The notes below the pieces were generated by a model. That model saw only the letters and a program-made list of their open reading frames with translations. It was not told where the DNA came from and ran no database searches. A stretch of DNA of 64,000 nucleotides from Streptomyces coffeae. GTDB lineage: Bacteria > Actinomycetota > Actinomycetes > Streptomycetales > Streptomycetaceae. The DNA is taken from the NCBI RefSeq assembly GCF_016741875.1, contig NZ_JAERRF010000030.1:33452-97451 (forward strand), in the 5' to 3' direction. Position 1 is the first letter of the stretch. Each line of letters starts with the position of its first letter. Made by a program: the position numbers and the translations under genes. This document shows positions 8,604 through 18,700 of this stretch, piece by piece.

Positions 8604-8638
8604 ACCTGCGCGCGGCACCCCGGGTGCCGCGCGCAGGT
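8604..8638. terminator. Bidirectional hairpin terminator
   Basis: A perfect GC-rich inverted repeat (left arm ACCTGCGCGCGGCACCC at 8604-8620, right arm 8622-8638) with a single-base centre. It lies 1 base after the methylase stop and 16 bases from the stop of the UvrD-like gene on the other strand. It lacks a T tract, as is common in Streptomyces. It separates the two convergent defence units. Confidence 0.85.
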
Positions 8639-8654
8639 CCCCGCCCTGGTCGTG

Positions 8655-10790
8655 TCAGGCGGCGCTCGGCAGGAACGGGCTCGGAGCGCCGCTCCACGTC
8701 ACACTCAGCGCTTCACGCGCGCGCGTGCAGGCGACGAACAGGAGACAGCGTTCCCGGAGCAGGTCCGCGTCGTGCTGCAGCGGGTCCGCCTCGCGTGGGG
8801 TGATCCCACGGGCGAACGGGACGGCGCCCTCGTTCACGCCGAGGGCGGACACCGCGCGGAACTCCAGACCTTTCATCGCGTGCATCGTCGCCAGCCGTAC
8901 GCCCTCAGCGCGCTGCGCGACCTGCCCCCTGACTCGTAGCACCGGGATGCCCGCGGCCTTCAGTTTCTCCTCGGCGGCGTCCAGCGAGAGGTTGAAGCGT
9001 GCGCACACGCCGATCTCGTGCGGCGCGAGGCCCTCGGCAAGCAACGCACGGACCCGGCCCACCAGGGCCTCGGTCTCTTTCTGCCGGGTCGCGTACCCCT
9101 GCGCCTGGGGGCGACCACCGTGCAGCAGGGAGCGGTACCCGGCCAGCGAGTCCGTACCCTCGCCCTCGAGGGCGTCGACGGTGACGGGCGCGAGGAGCCG
9201 CGCCGACCAGGCGAGGATTTCCTCGGTGGAGCGGTAGTTGACCCGCAGCCTGAAGCTGCGGCCGGCCGTGATGATGCCCAAGGAGCCGAGCGACACCCGG
9301 GAGTCGTAGATCCGCTGATGTGGGTCGCCGGTGACGAACAAGTCGTCGGGGCCGGGCGCCACGGCGGCGCGCAGCGCACGCCACTGAGCGGGATGCAGGC
9401 CCTGTGCCTCGTCGACGACGACATGGGCGTACGGGGCCGGCTCACCGGCGAGGAGTTCCGCCGCGCGGGCACAGACCCGTAGGTGTGTGGTCTCGCCACG
9501 GTCGTCCAGGAACTGTTCGAACCGCTCCACTCCGCTCCATACCTCTCGGCGGCGCGTGGGACCGAGGCCGGTGCCGCGGCCGCGGCGGCTCGCGCCGAGG
9601 TAGGCATCGAGAGCGCGGAGGTTCTGGCCGAGAACGACGTGCCGGTATTCCTGCGCCAGGAACTGCGGGGTGAACGGCAGATCGAGCTGTTTGACTGCCT
9701 TCTCCCACAACTGTCGCTGTTCCCGGTCGCCGATCGGCTTGGGCACCGCGGCGGACTTTGCGCGCACGACGCCGTTCGCATAGGCGTCGACCGTCGTCAC
9801 GTCGACCCGCGCCAGCAGCTTCTCATCCTCGTCGAGAAGCAGGGCGAGCATCTCGCGCAGCCCGGCGGCGAGCGCGTTCGTGTACGTGGTGAGCAGGATG
9901 CGGCCGTCCTCGCAGCGGCCGAGGAGATGCTTGACCCGGTGCAGTGCGGCTACCGTCTTGCCCGTGCCGGGTCCGCCGGTGACCTGGACCGGACCTCCGT
10001 ACGAGGTGCGGTAGGCGACGCGCCGCTGGGAGGGGTGGAGGAAGACCCGCCAGGCCTCGAACGGCTTCTCCAGGATCTCCTGGAGCTCCTCGGGCCCCGT
10101 GACCAGCCGGATGCGCGCGGGCGTGTTGGCGATCACCGTGGCCAGGTCCTCGACCGGCTCGGCCGGCGCGTCGGCGGGCCGGCGCACGGCCACGACGTCC
10201 CGGTAGACCTCTTCCGGGCTGAAGCCCTCGGCGAGGTACTGAAGCACCTCCAGCTGATCCTCCGGCAGCAGTGTGGAGAACGCCTCCAACTGGGCCTTGT
10301 CCACCAGTGAACGCGCGGCACGCAGCACTTGGTCGTCAATGCCGAACTCGCGCAGCGTGCCGTCGGAGACGTCCGCGAACAGCAGCCGGGGAGCCGTGCG
10401 TGCGGCCGTCTCGTACAGCGGTGTCAGCTCGTCCAGGGCGACGGCGTCGCGTACCTCCAGGGCACGGGTCGCGGTGTTCGCGCTGTACAGACGCTTCGCC
10501 GCCCAGGTGTAGGCGTCATCGTGCGGCAGGACGTTGACCAGCAGGAACGTGTGGCTGCCGTCGTCGGGGGCGAGGACGACGCCCCGCCAGAAGTCGGTGA
10601 TGCGGATGGTGCGCATCCGCGGGTCACGGGCGTTCTCGACGGACTCAAGATGCAGTCCTTTGTCCGCGTTGAGTTCGGCGACGCCCAAGGCCTGGAATTT
10701 CGCCATGGCCTTGCGTACTCCGGCTCGGACGGGCTTCTCCAGGGTGTCGTAGCCGTCCCAGAAGCTCTGGGCGAAGGCGAGCCGGGGCAT
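8655..10790 (-). CDS. RelE/ParE-like domain fused to UvrD/Rep-type helicase
   Basis: 711 residues, third gene of the mcrB-mcrC-helicase operon. Residues ~5-95 have the shape of a RelE/ParE toxin: FWDGYDTLEKPVRAGVRKAM, GLHLESVENARDPRMRTIRI, then FLLVNVLPHDDAYTWA, the LxVxxHDxAYxWA strand typical of that fold. An SF1A helicase follows: Walker A TGGPGTGKTVAALHR (~269), motif II VVVDEAQGLHPAQW (~457), motif III GDPHQRIYD, motif IV VNYRST, motif V/Va TMHAMKGLEFRAV (~635) and motif VI FVACTRARE (~688). ATP hydrolysis should be intact. Whether the N-terminal domain cleaves RNA, senses something or only binds nucleic acid is unknown. It is separated from mcrC by 30 bases. The usual McrBC system has no such helicase. 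Confidence 0.88.
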   Translation of the reverse strand: MPRLAFAQSFWDGYDTLEKPVRAGVRKAMAKFQALGVAELNADKGLHLESVENARDPRMRTIRITDFWRGVVLAPDDGSHTFLLVNVLPHDDAYTWAAKRLYSANTATRALEVRDAVALDELTPLYETAARTAPRLLFADVSDGTLREFGIDDQVLRAARSLVDKAQLEAFSTLLPEDQLEVLQYLAEGFSPEEVYRDVVAVRRPADAPAEPVEDLATVIANTPARIRLVTGPEELQEILEKPFEAWRVFLHPSQRRVAYRTSYGGPVQVTGGPGTGKTVAALHRVKHLLGRCEDGRILLTTYTNALAAGLREMLALLLDEDEKLLARVDVTTVDAYANGVVRAKSAAVPKPIGDREQRQLWEKAVKQLDLPFTPQFLAQEYRHVVLGQNLRALDAYLGASRRGRGTGLGPTRRREVWSGVERFEQFLDDRGETTHLRVCARAAELLAGEPAPYAHVVVDEAQGLHPAQWRALRAAVAPGPDDLFVTGDPHQRIYDSRVSLGSLGIITAGRSFRLRVNYRSTEEILAWSARLLAPVTVDALEGEGTDSLAGYRSLLHGGRPQAQGYATRQKETEALVGRVRALLAEGLAPHEIGVCARFNLSLDAAEEKLKAAGIPVLRVRGQVAQRAEGVRLATMHAMKGLEFRAVSALGVNEGAVPFARGITPREADPLQHDADLLRERCLLFVACTRAREALSVTWSGAPSPFLPSAA

Positions 10791-10820
10791 GAGGTCTCTT
10801 CCTTTCCGCCTGACGGCGTT

Positions 10821-12080
10821 TCATGATCGCGGATGCGGGGCGGCTGCGGCCAGCCGCCCCGCGACGTCCCGGACGGATGCCAGGATTTGTCCGGGGTCGC
10901 GGGACAGATCGAGGCTGTGCTGGTACAGCCGCATTCCCCGTCCGTCCGCACCTGTCGTCGTTCCACGCACCTCGTGGAAGCGTGCCGGCTGCCGTCCGGC
11001 CGCGTACACCAGGTGTCCCTCGCGCAGGCCGAGGACGGTGGCGTAGGCGAGCGCCTGGTACAGGTCGGCGTTCAGGAGTCCGTCGGCTTTCTCGACCTTG
11101 TACTTGGCGTCCACGACGGCGACCGGAGTGCGGCCGTCACCGGTGCGGACGACCAGGTCCGGGCGCATTCGTACGAGGCCGGCGGTGTCGAGGTGGTGGG
11201 GGTCCTGGAGGCGCGCGGTCAGGGCGTGCTCCCGAAGGGCCTCACGCAGGGCGATCGTGACGAAGTCCTCGAACAGCTTGTTCATGTCGAGGAGGAAGCC
11301 GTCCACGGCGAGCGGGTCGGCCTCGGGCGGCCGGTGCTCCGGCGAGGTGCCGCGCAGGACGGCCTCGGCCAGCCGCAGCGCGGGCTGGTAGCGGGAGTTC
11401 AGGCGTGACGGCTGCCAACGCGGCAGTTCCTGCCCCCGTATCAGCGGCAGAGCGTCGGCGAGACGTATGCGCTGATGGGCAAGGCGCCGCCGGACGGGAC
11501 CGGGAACGCCCGGCAGCCGCAGCAACCGCTCGGCGGCGGCGCGCAAGATGCGGTTCTCGGCGGTGTCGGCGGTATACGCGTCGTAGGCGATCTCCACGGG
11601 CGGCGTTCGGCCGAAGCGCCGCCGAATCTGCTCAGCCTCGCGCAGCCGTCCGCGCACCACCAGCGCGGACTCCTCCACCTCCCGGTAGCCCTGGAGGACC
11701 CCCTGCCGCAGTGCCGCGTCGATCCGGCGCTCCACCGCGTGTGCGAGCGCGGGGACGACATCGTCGTACGCGCCGGTGTCGACGGTGCCCTCCCGGCTGT
11801 CGCGCCAGGCGCGGGCCGGGTCGAGGCTGAAGCCGAGGAGGAAGAACAGCCGACTCACGGGGGTCTTGGGCATGATGCGTACGACCGGGCCGCCGGGCGT
11901 GCGGACGGCGCCGACCCGGCTACCCGCCCGCAGCAGCCAGTGCCCGCCGCGTTCTGGGTCGGGGACCGCGCTCTGCAGAATGCCGGAGGCGGCCAGGGCC
12001 CGCCCGATCTCGGCGCCCAGCGGAACGGAGACGGCGGGCCCGTGCTCGCGCAGCGACACCTCGGGCACGGGCACCGTCAC
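10821..12080 (-). CDS. mcrC: McrC-type nuclease subunit
   Basis: 419 residues from a GTG at 12080 overlapping the mcrB stop (GTGA). McrC is the endonuclease partner of the McrB GTPase in modification-dependent restriction. The N-terminal part is a beta-rich adaptor. The C-terminal PD-(D/E)XK nuclease is visible: RMRPDLVV near residue 304, then PVAVVDAKYK near 320, with the downstream ADLYQALAYA helix (QxxxY type). Catalytic residues D, D and K are all present. It should act on DNA after McrB assembles on modified sites. It is translationally coupled to mcrB. Confidence 0.93.
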   Translation of the reverse strand: MTVPVPEVSLREHGPAVSVPLGAEIGRALAASGILQSAVPDPERGGHWLLRAGSRVGAVRTPGGPVVRIMPKTPVSRLFFLLGFSLDPARAWRDSREGTVDTGAYDDVVPALAHAVERRIDAALRQGVLQGYREVEESALVVRGRLREAEQIRRRFGRTPPVEIAYDAYTADTAENRILRAAAERLLRLPGVPGPVRRRLAHQRIRLADALPLIRGQELPRWQPSRLNSRYQPALRLAEAVLRGTSPEHRPPEADPLAVDGFLLDMNKLFEDFVTIALREALREHALTARLQDPHHLDTAGLVRMRPDLVVRTGDGRTPVAVVDAKYKVEKADGLLNADLYQALAYATVLGLREGHLVYAAGRQPARFHEVRGTTTGADGRGMRLYQHSLDLSRDPGQILASVRDVAGRLAAAAPHPRS

Positions 12081-13882
12081 GGGAGCTGCCCGCGCAGCGA
12101 GTCGAGGCCGTAGCGGGCGGTCACGTCGAGGCCCTCGCCGTAGTGGTGCTCCTCCAGCAACGGCAGGATTTTCGTGCGCCAGGTCCGTTCGAGGCCGCCG
12201 TCGCGGTACACGCCCGGCTTCATCAGGTACGAGGGCCCGATGGCGAAGTCGGCGTCGCCGATACGGGCGTTGAGGGCATCAAGGAGGCGGGCAGGCTCCT
12301 GATCCCTCCCTTCGCGCGCGAGCCAGCGCGTGAGCAGCCCGGCGGTCGGCTCGGTGCGCGGGGACAGCTCCACGAACGCGAAACGGCGCCGCATCGCCGC
12401 GTCCACCAGCGCGATCGACCGGTCGGCGGTGTTCATCGTGCCGATCACGAAGAGGTTGGGCGGCAGTGGGAAGTCGTCTCCGGAGTAGGTGAGACGGACG
12501 GACCGGTCCCGGTACTCCAGGAGGAAGTACAGCTCGCCGAACACCTTCGCCAGATTGGCGCGGTTGATCTCGTCGATGATCAGGAAGTGGGGGATGTGCC
12601 GGTTGCCCTCGCGGGAGGCGAGATCGGCGAGCTCCCGCAGCGGGCCCGCCGTCAGCCGGAACGCCACCTCCCGCGTCTCGGGATCCGCGACGGGGCGGAA
12701 GCCCTCGAAGAAGTCCTCGTAGGCGTACGAAGGATGGAACTGCACGATCTTGACTTGCTCCGGGCCGCCGCCGAAGTGCTCGGCCAACTTCATCGCCAGA
12801 TACGTCTTGCCGGTGCCCGGCGGACCGTAGAGCACCAACTGCTTCTCGTCGATGAGCAGTTCCCGCATCTCCTCCAGCCAGGCGCGGTCGTGGACCAGGA
12901 GTTCGGCGGCGAGTTCCCCGCTGACATCCGGCAGCGTCAGCTCACGCTGCGCCGGCCGCTCGCCGGTGTCCCCGGTCTCCGCCGGGTCCGTGCGCCCCGA
13001 CTGCCCGGTGAGCCCGTCCAGCGCGTCCAGGACACCGGTCAGATCGACGGCGTCGTGCTGCACGGACAGTTTCTGCTGCACTTCCCCCGGCAACTCCTCG
13101 TACGCGTGACTGTCCGCCCGCCAGGCGACGGCCCGGCGCAGATTGGACAGCCCGCCCGGCGACGCGCTCTGCGTGGCCTCCCCGGTGATCCGCCCGACAT
13201 GCAGTCGGCCGTCGTCGAAGGTGGCGACCGTGTCACCGACGCGCATCTGGGTCAGAAAGGCGTGCAACTCGTCGATGAGACCCTGCTTCTGGTTGTACGA
13301 GGCCGCCCCCTCGTACCCCTCCTCCACGAAGCGGCGCAGCGTGCTCTTGGTCGGATCGGTCTCCTCCAGGGGCGGCAGATGCGCGGCCGCGAGCGAGACG
13401 AAGCCCTCCTTCAGCCACAGCTGCCGCACCAGGTTGTGCCCGGAGACATTGGAGCCGCGCACCAGCCACGCCTTGCGCGGGGCGCGCCAGCCGGTGGCCA
13501 GATAGTCGGCCAGCGGATGGCCCTCCGCGGTGCGCCACGACTCGGGGCCGGAAGCGTCATAGCCGTACACCAGCGCGGCGGCGGCCGAGGACGAGTTGCA
13601 CTCGATGTCCCGGGCCGCCACCCAACGCGCCGGTGCGCCGGGCCGGGCGGGGTTGGCCTCGACGAACCCGCCGCTGGCGCGCAGTTCCGCACGCAGTCGG
13701 CGTGCGTGGTCGCCGAGTCCGGGCCATGCCTCGGCGGCCACCGTGGAACCCGCCCGCAGGAGGAACTTGTGTGTGCCGTTGCCGCCGAACTCGGTGAGCA
13801 GGCGTCCGCGTGCTTCGCCGCCGTCCTTGGGCAGCTTGATGTGGAACTCGGGTGTGCCGGGGAGGAGTTCGGGCTGGGGCAC
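12077..13882 (-). CDS. mcrB: McrB-type AAA+ GTPase with DUF4357-like N-terminus
   Basis: 601 residues from the GTG at 13882, chosen because GGAAGG lies 6 bases upstream. A TTG at 13948 in the same frame would overlap the promoter motif. The C-terminal half is a canonical McrB motor: Walker A YGPPGTGKTYLA (~351), KIVQFHPSYAYEDFFEG, Walker B FLIIDEINRANLAKVFGE (~430) and signature GTMNTADRSIALVDAAMRRR (~480), which is the McrB NTxD loop. The N-terminal half should recognise the target. Its first ~130 residues resemble a DUF4357-type module (GFVEAN..., NSSSAAAALVYGYDASGPESW). A WLVRGSN... segment follows, reminiscent of EVE/PUA-like modified-base readers. It is the first gene of the operon, divergent from the sigma gene. 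Confidence 0.93.
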   Translation of the reverse strand: MPQPELLPGTPEFHIKLPKDGGEARGRLLTEFGGNGTHKFLLRAGSTVAAEAWPGLGDHARRLRAELRASGGFVEANPARPGAPARWVAARDIECNSSSAAAALVYGYDASGPESWRTAEGHPLADYLATGWRAPRKAWLVRGSNVSGHNLVRQLWLKEGFVSLAAAHLPPLEETDPTKSTLRRFVEEGYEGAASYNQKQGLIDELHAFLTQMRVGDTVATFDDGRLHVGRITGEATQSASPGGLSNLRRAVAWRADSHAYEELPGEVQQKLSVQHDAVDLTGVLDALDGLTGQSGRTDPAETGDTGERPAQRELTLPDVSGELAAELLVHDRAWLEEMRELLIDEKQLVLYGPPGTGKTYLAMKLAEHFGGGPEQVKIVQFHPSYAYEDFFEGFRPVADPETREVAFRLTAGPLRELADLASREGNRHIPHFLIIDEINRANLAKVFGELYFLLEYRDRSVRLTYSGDDFPLPPNLFVIGTMNTADRSIALVDAAMRRRFAFVELSPRTEPTAGLLTRWLAREGRDQEPARLLDALNARIGDADFAIGPSYLMKPGVYRDGGLERTWRTKILPLLEEHHYGEGLDVTARYGLDSLRGQLP

Positions 13883-13934
13883 GGGTGACCTTCCGGGGAG
13901 AGCGAGGTCGACGCGGACTTCCGCCAGCCTACCT

Positions 13935-14018
13935 GTTGACGGTGTCAAGCGACCCTTTGTTGCCGAGAAATGCTCTACGTGGAGCTTGTTGACAACGTAA
14001 ACAGACGGGCCTTAGGGT
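13935..14018. promoter_or_regulatory. Divergent promoter region between mcrB and the sigma gene
   Basis: Two inverted-repeat elements of the form GTTGAC-N3-GTCAAC. The first, at 13935-13949 (GTTGAC GGT GTCAAG), faces mcrB: on the minus strand it reads CTTGACACCGTCAACAGG, running straight into TAGGCT, a possible -10. The second, at 13988-14002 (GTTGAC AAC GTAAAC), faces the sigma gene and contains TTGACA with TAGGGT (14013-14018) 18 bases downstream. Similar elements occur before the methylase and kinase-helicase genes. Binding by an island regulator, or recognition by the island sigma factor, is inferred. Confidence 0.62.
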
Positions 14019-14083
14019 GCGGAATGTGCTGAGTCGGACCTCTTGGGTCGAACCGGCGCTTGAACGCTGAAGTGGGGGGCGTT

Positions 14084-15643
14084 ATGGGTGGGGAGCCGTC
14101 AGTCGAGGCCAATCGGCGTGCGATCGAAGTAGAGTTACCTTCCGTCATCGAGAGACTGAAGCGGTGTGCGTCTCCTGCGGGCGTTGTCAGCCGCCGGGTC
14201 TTCGCGCTGGAGGCGGACCGGCTCGGGCTCACGAGCGACGAGCAGCAGCGAAGGCTCCGCACCGGGCTCGCCGCTGTCGGCATTCATGTGAAGCCCCCGC
14301 GCCGGACAGGGTGTCGGACGTCCGCCACAAGATCTGCCGTCATGTCCGGGCCGACATCCACCGCGGGCGAAGGTTCGGCAGGCGTGCAGCGGCGCGCCGC
14401 TCCGGGGCCCGGGCCCGCCCCCTCCGAGGCGGCGGGACGCCTGGCCCAGGCCCGGCGGATGCTGGCCCGCTACGCCAATGCCGAAGGCACCGTCAGCAAG
14501 CTCGCCCACGACGGCGTCGTACGGCTCCACAGGCTCGGTCCCGCAGAAGCACGCGAGCTGACCGCCGACTTCCCGATCACCCGCCCCGGCCGGCCCCGCT
14601 TGTCCGTCCCGGCGGTGGCAAGCGGACGGGCCCGCCCCACGGCGCCCGCGCCCGCTCCCGCGCCGAGCACCGCATCCGCGAAGCCGCCGACCGGTAAGAA
14701 GCACGCCCACTCCGCCGTTTCCGTCGTGGACGACAGACTGTCCGACGCCCTCCGCGCCGCACGGGCCGTGCTCAAGGAGGACCGGTGGCGCAGAAACCCG
14801 GCCAAGGTGGTGCTCAAGGCCGACGAGGAAGTCGGCCTCGCCGTTCTCCTCCGCGGCGGTACCGACCGCCTCGGCCGCGATGTTCCGGCGGAGGAGATAG
14901 CGGCACTGCCCCGCGACGGCGAGCCGTGGCGCGCTTACGAGTGCCTCGTCCTGCACAACCGGCGGCTCGTGTGGAAGATCGCTCAGGGCTACCAGGGACA
15001 CGGACTGGACATCGAGGACCTCGTCCAGCACGGAACCCTCGGACTGATGCGCGCGGTCCGCAAGTTCGACGCCACCAGAGGCTACAAGCTGTCGACGTAC
15101 GCGACGTGGTGGATCAAGCAGGCCGTCACCCGGGCTGTCGCTGATGAAGGCACCTTGATCCGGGTGCCCGTGCACCTGCACGAAAAAGTCAGCAAGGTCG
15201 CCGTAGCCGAGCGCAAGCTGCTGAACGAGGGCCGCGCCGCGACCGTCGACAACGTGGCCTACGCCACCGGCCTCACCTTCGCCGAAGTGGAGCAGGTGCG
15301 CAGGATCAGCCGGCCGACCGATTCCCTGGACCGGATCATCGGCGACGACACCGCACTCGGCGACCTGATCATCGGGCCGAGCCGACAGCCCGGACCTCCT
15401 GTCGTGCTGCTCCGCAAGGAATTCCAGGCGCGCCTGCGGCACGTCCTGGAGCACCTCTCCGAGCGGGAGCGGCACGTCCTCGTCCGGCGCACCGGTCTTG
15501 ACGGTGACGAGCCGGACACGCTGGAGGACATCGGCGCCGTCTTCGGCGTCACCCGCGAGCGCATCCGGCAGATCGAATCCAAAGTCAAGGGGAAGTTCCA
15601 CGGTCAGCTCGTTCGCCACGGGATGATCCCGTCGCACCTCTGA
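14084..15643 (+). CDS. Sigma-70 family RNA polymerase sigma factor of the defence locus
   Basis: About 519 residues from the ATG at 14084, preceded by a GGGGGG stretch; the frame is open back to a TTG at 14060. The C-terminal ~240 residues carry all sigma-70 regions. Region 2 is LVLHNRRLVWKIAQGYQGHG, DIEDLVQHGTLGLMRAVRKF and YATWWIKQAVTRAVAD. Region 3 is IRVPVHLHEKVSKVAVAERK. Region 4.1/4.2 is LSERERHVLVRRTGLDGD and IGAVFGVTRERIRQIESKVK. This is a principal-type (RpoD/HrdB-like) sigma, not an ECF. The first ~280 residues are unusual, with helical repeats and a Pro/Ala-rich linker, and may sense or inhibit. It is first in an operon with drmA, drmB, a helicase and an EcsC-like gene, so it probably drives defence transcription or redirects polymerase during infection. 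Confidence 0.9.
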   Translation: MGGEPSVEANRRAIEVELPSVIERLKRCASPAGVVSRRVFALEADRLGLTSDEQQRRLRTGLAAVGIHVKPPRRTGCRTSATRSAVMSGPTSTAGEGSAGVQRRAAPGPGPAPSEAAGRLAQARRMLARYANAEGTVSKLAHDGVVRLHRLGPAEARELTADFPITRPGRPRLSVPAVASGRARPTAPAPAPAPSTASAKPPTGKKHAHSAVSVVDDRLSDALRAARAVLKEDRWRRNPAKVVLKADEEVGLAVLLRGGTDRLGRDVPAEEIAALPRDGEPWRAYECLVLHNRRLVWKIAQGYQGHGLDIEDLVQHGTLGLMRAVRKFDATRGYKLSTYATWWIKQAVTRAVADEGTLIRVPVHLHEKVSKVAVAERKLLNEGRAATVDNVAYATGLTFAEVEQVRRISRPTDSLDRIIGDDTALGDLIIGPSRQPGPPVVLLRKEFQARLRHVLEHLSERERHVLVRRTGLDGDEPDTLEDIGAVFGVTRERIRQIESKVKGKFHGQLVRHGMIPSHL

Positions 15644-15717
15644 ACCGGTTGCACGCCGCGGCGGGCCCACCGCTGATCCCTCTCCACGCCCCTACCTGAC
15701 CCAAAGGAACCCCGCAC

Positions 15718-18700
15718 ATGGACCCGCGCCAAGAGCTGGTCGACTACCTCACCCGCCAGCTCGTCGGCCCCGCCGGCGGTGACGACGAGGTGCTCGACGC
15801 GCCGCCGGACCGGCAGTACCTCATGGGCACCCTGTACCCGCAACAGGCAGAGCTGGAGCGGCAGCTCGCCCTCGCGGCCGACGAACCTGAGGCGCCGGGT
15901 GCCGAGGAGGACGCCCCCGACGTGAATCCGGCCGCCGATCCGGTGCCGGAGACCAACAGCTGGCTGCCCGCGTCCCTCGGCCTCAGCTTCTACACCACCG
16001 CCGCACAGGTCGAGGTGGTCTGCACGGCCGCCCGCTACGAGACACTGCGGAACGAACCCCGACGCGGGCGGCGCTGGCGCCGGATCCCCCTCACGGCCGA
16101 GACGCACACCATCGGCCCTGACCGGGAGAGCGTGCCCGTCCTCGACGGCCGTGCGGAGATCCGGCTGCGCCGCCGCTCCTACGGCGACGGCACGCTGGTC
16201 ACCGTCGCCCTGGTCAACACCGCCCGCCACGACGGCGCCGACGGCAAGGCGCCGAGCTGGGACGACATGCTCTTCCAGTGTCGGCTCACCGCCCGTCCCG
16301 CCGACGGCGCCGTCCTGCCCTACCCCGGCGTCCAGCTCGCCAGCCGGGACCCCGAGGAGCGCGAACTGCGCCTTCAGTACCGGGACGTCGTCACCCACGC
16401 CGTCGGCCACGGCTGCGCTGTCCGCGAGGACCGCGGCGAGGACGGCGCAGTCGAACGCCTCGCCTGCGAGGCCCTGCCGCACGCCGAGGTGCCCGCCATC
16501 CGGGCCGGCGGCCCGCTCGACGCCCCCGTGCTCGTCCTCGCCCACCTGGCCGACGCGACGGTCAGCAGGGACCAACTCCGCGAGGAACTGGCGGAGTTCG
16601 CCGACTCCTACCACGCCTGGTACGTGGGCCAGCGATCCGTCGACGTGCTCGCCTGGGGGCGGGAGGCCGCGGAGCGGATCCTCGGCCGCATCCGCCAGGC
16701 GGCCACCCGCATCGAAGCGGGCGTGCGCACCCTGTGCGACCCGAGCCGCCCCGAACTCCTCGACGCCTTCCGCATCGCCCAGCGCGCCATGCTGCTCCAG
16801 ATGCGGCACTCCGCCCCCGACCAGGCCGGTCAACTGCGTCACCGCTCCGATCCCGTGGCCCTGGACCCGCCTGTCGACCCGAAGGCCACCTGGCGCCCCT
16901 TCCAGCTCGCCTTCTTCCTCCTCGCCCTCGACGGCGTCGCCGAGCCCGACCACCGCGACCGCCGGACCACCGACCTGATCTGGTTCCCCACCGGCGGCGG
17001 AAAGACCGAGGCGTACCTGCTCTTGGCGGCCTTCACCATCGCCCTGCGCCGGATCCGCGGCGAGGGCGGCGGAACCGCCGTGCTCAGCCGCTACACCCTC
17101 AGCCTGCTCACCACCCAGCAGTTCCAGCGCGCCGCCACCACCATCTGCGCCCTGGAACACCTCCGCCGCACCGAGCCCGGACTCGGCCTCGGCGACGAGC
17201 CGATCACCATCGGCCTGTGGGTCGGCGAGACCACCACCCCCAACAGCTTCCAGAAGGCCAAGGACGCCTTCGACCAGCAGTACGAGGCCACCCACCCCGA
17301 GGACGTCTTCATCCTCGACCGCTGCCCGTGGTGCGGCACCCGTATCCTGCCGTCGGCCCGGTCCGGTGTCCGCTCCGACTACGGAGTCCGCGCCGAGACG
17401 GACGCCTTCGCCTTCCACTGCACCCGTGACGAGTGCGCCTTCCACGACGTCCTGCCCGTCGCCGTCGTCGACCAGCACCTCTACCGGCGCCCGCCCACCT
17501 TCGTCCTCGGCACCGTCGACAAGTTCGCCCGGCTCGCCTGGGAGCCCGACTCCGGCAGCCTCTTCGGCGCCGCCACCGGCACCGAAAGCGGCACCGGCAA
17601 CCCGCCTCCGTCCCTGATCATTCAGGACGAGCTGCACCTGCTCACCGGGCCGCTCGGCACCATGGTCGGCCTCTACGAGGCGGCCATCCTTCAGCTGTGC
17701 ACCGGCCCGGACGGCCACCCGCCCAAGATCGTCGCCGCCACGGCCACCATCCGGCGCTCCACCGAACAAGTCCGCGCCCTGCACCACCAGGACGTGCAGC
17801 TCTTCCCGCCGCCCGGACTCCAGGCCCGCGACAGCTTCTTCGCCGTCCCCGACACCGGTCGCCCCGGCCGCCTCTACCTCGGCGTCATGGCGCAGGGCCA
17901 CACCGCGGGCCGCGGCGCCGTCGCCACCACGGCGGCCATGCTCCAAGGCGTCCACCAGCTCCCCGAGGAGCACCGCGACGCCTACTGGACGCTCGTCGCC
18001 TACCACCACAGCCTGCGCGAGCTCGGCCGTACCGTCACCGCGGCCGGCGACGACATCCCCGCCCAGCTCCGGGGCCTCCACGAGGGCACCGACGTCCGCG
18101 CGCTCGGCGCCGGCGACGTACAGGAACTGACCAGCAACCTGCCGCGCGCCGAGCAGCCCCTCCTCCTCGACCGCCTCGAGAAGCCCTGGGACGACCCCCG
18201 GTCGGTGTCCTTCCTGCCGTGCACCAACATGCTCTCCGTCGGCGTCGACGTGAAGCGGCTCGCCTACATGCTCATGCAGGGCCAGCCCAAGACCACCGCC
18301 GAGTACATCCAGGCCACCAGCCGCGTCGGCCGCCACCGCGTGCCCGGACTCGTCGTCACCTACTTCAACGCCACCCGCCCGCGCGACCGGTCCCATTACG
18401 AGACCTTCATCGACTACCACCGGGCCCTCTACCGCTACGTCGAACCCGCCAGCGTCACCCCCTGGTCCCCGCCCGCCCGAGGCCGTGCCCTGCACGCCGC
18501 GCTCGTCATCCTGGTCCGCCACCAGCTCGGCCTGGCCGCCGAGAACCAGGCCGGACACATCACCCGCCACCAGGACGAGGCCGAGCGGATCGCCGACGCC
18601 CTCGCCGATCGCGCCGCGGCCGCCGAGCGCGGTGCCACGGGCGCCGACGCCGTACGGGCCGACGTCCGCGCCGAACTCGGCAACCTCCTGGCCGACTGGT

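Noticed and set aside
13883..13948. A TTG start for McrB at 13948.
   Set aside because: It would put the start inside the shared promoter motif. The GTG at 13882 has a good GGAAGG site at the right distance.
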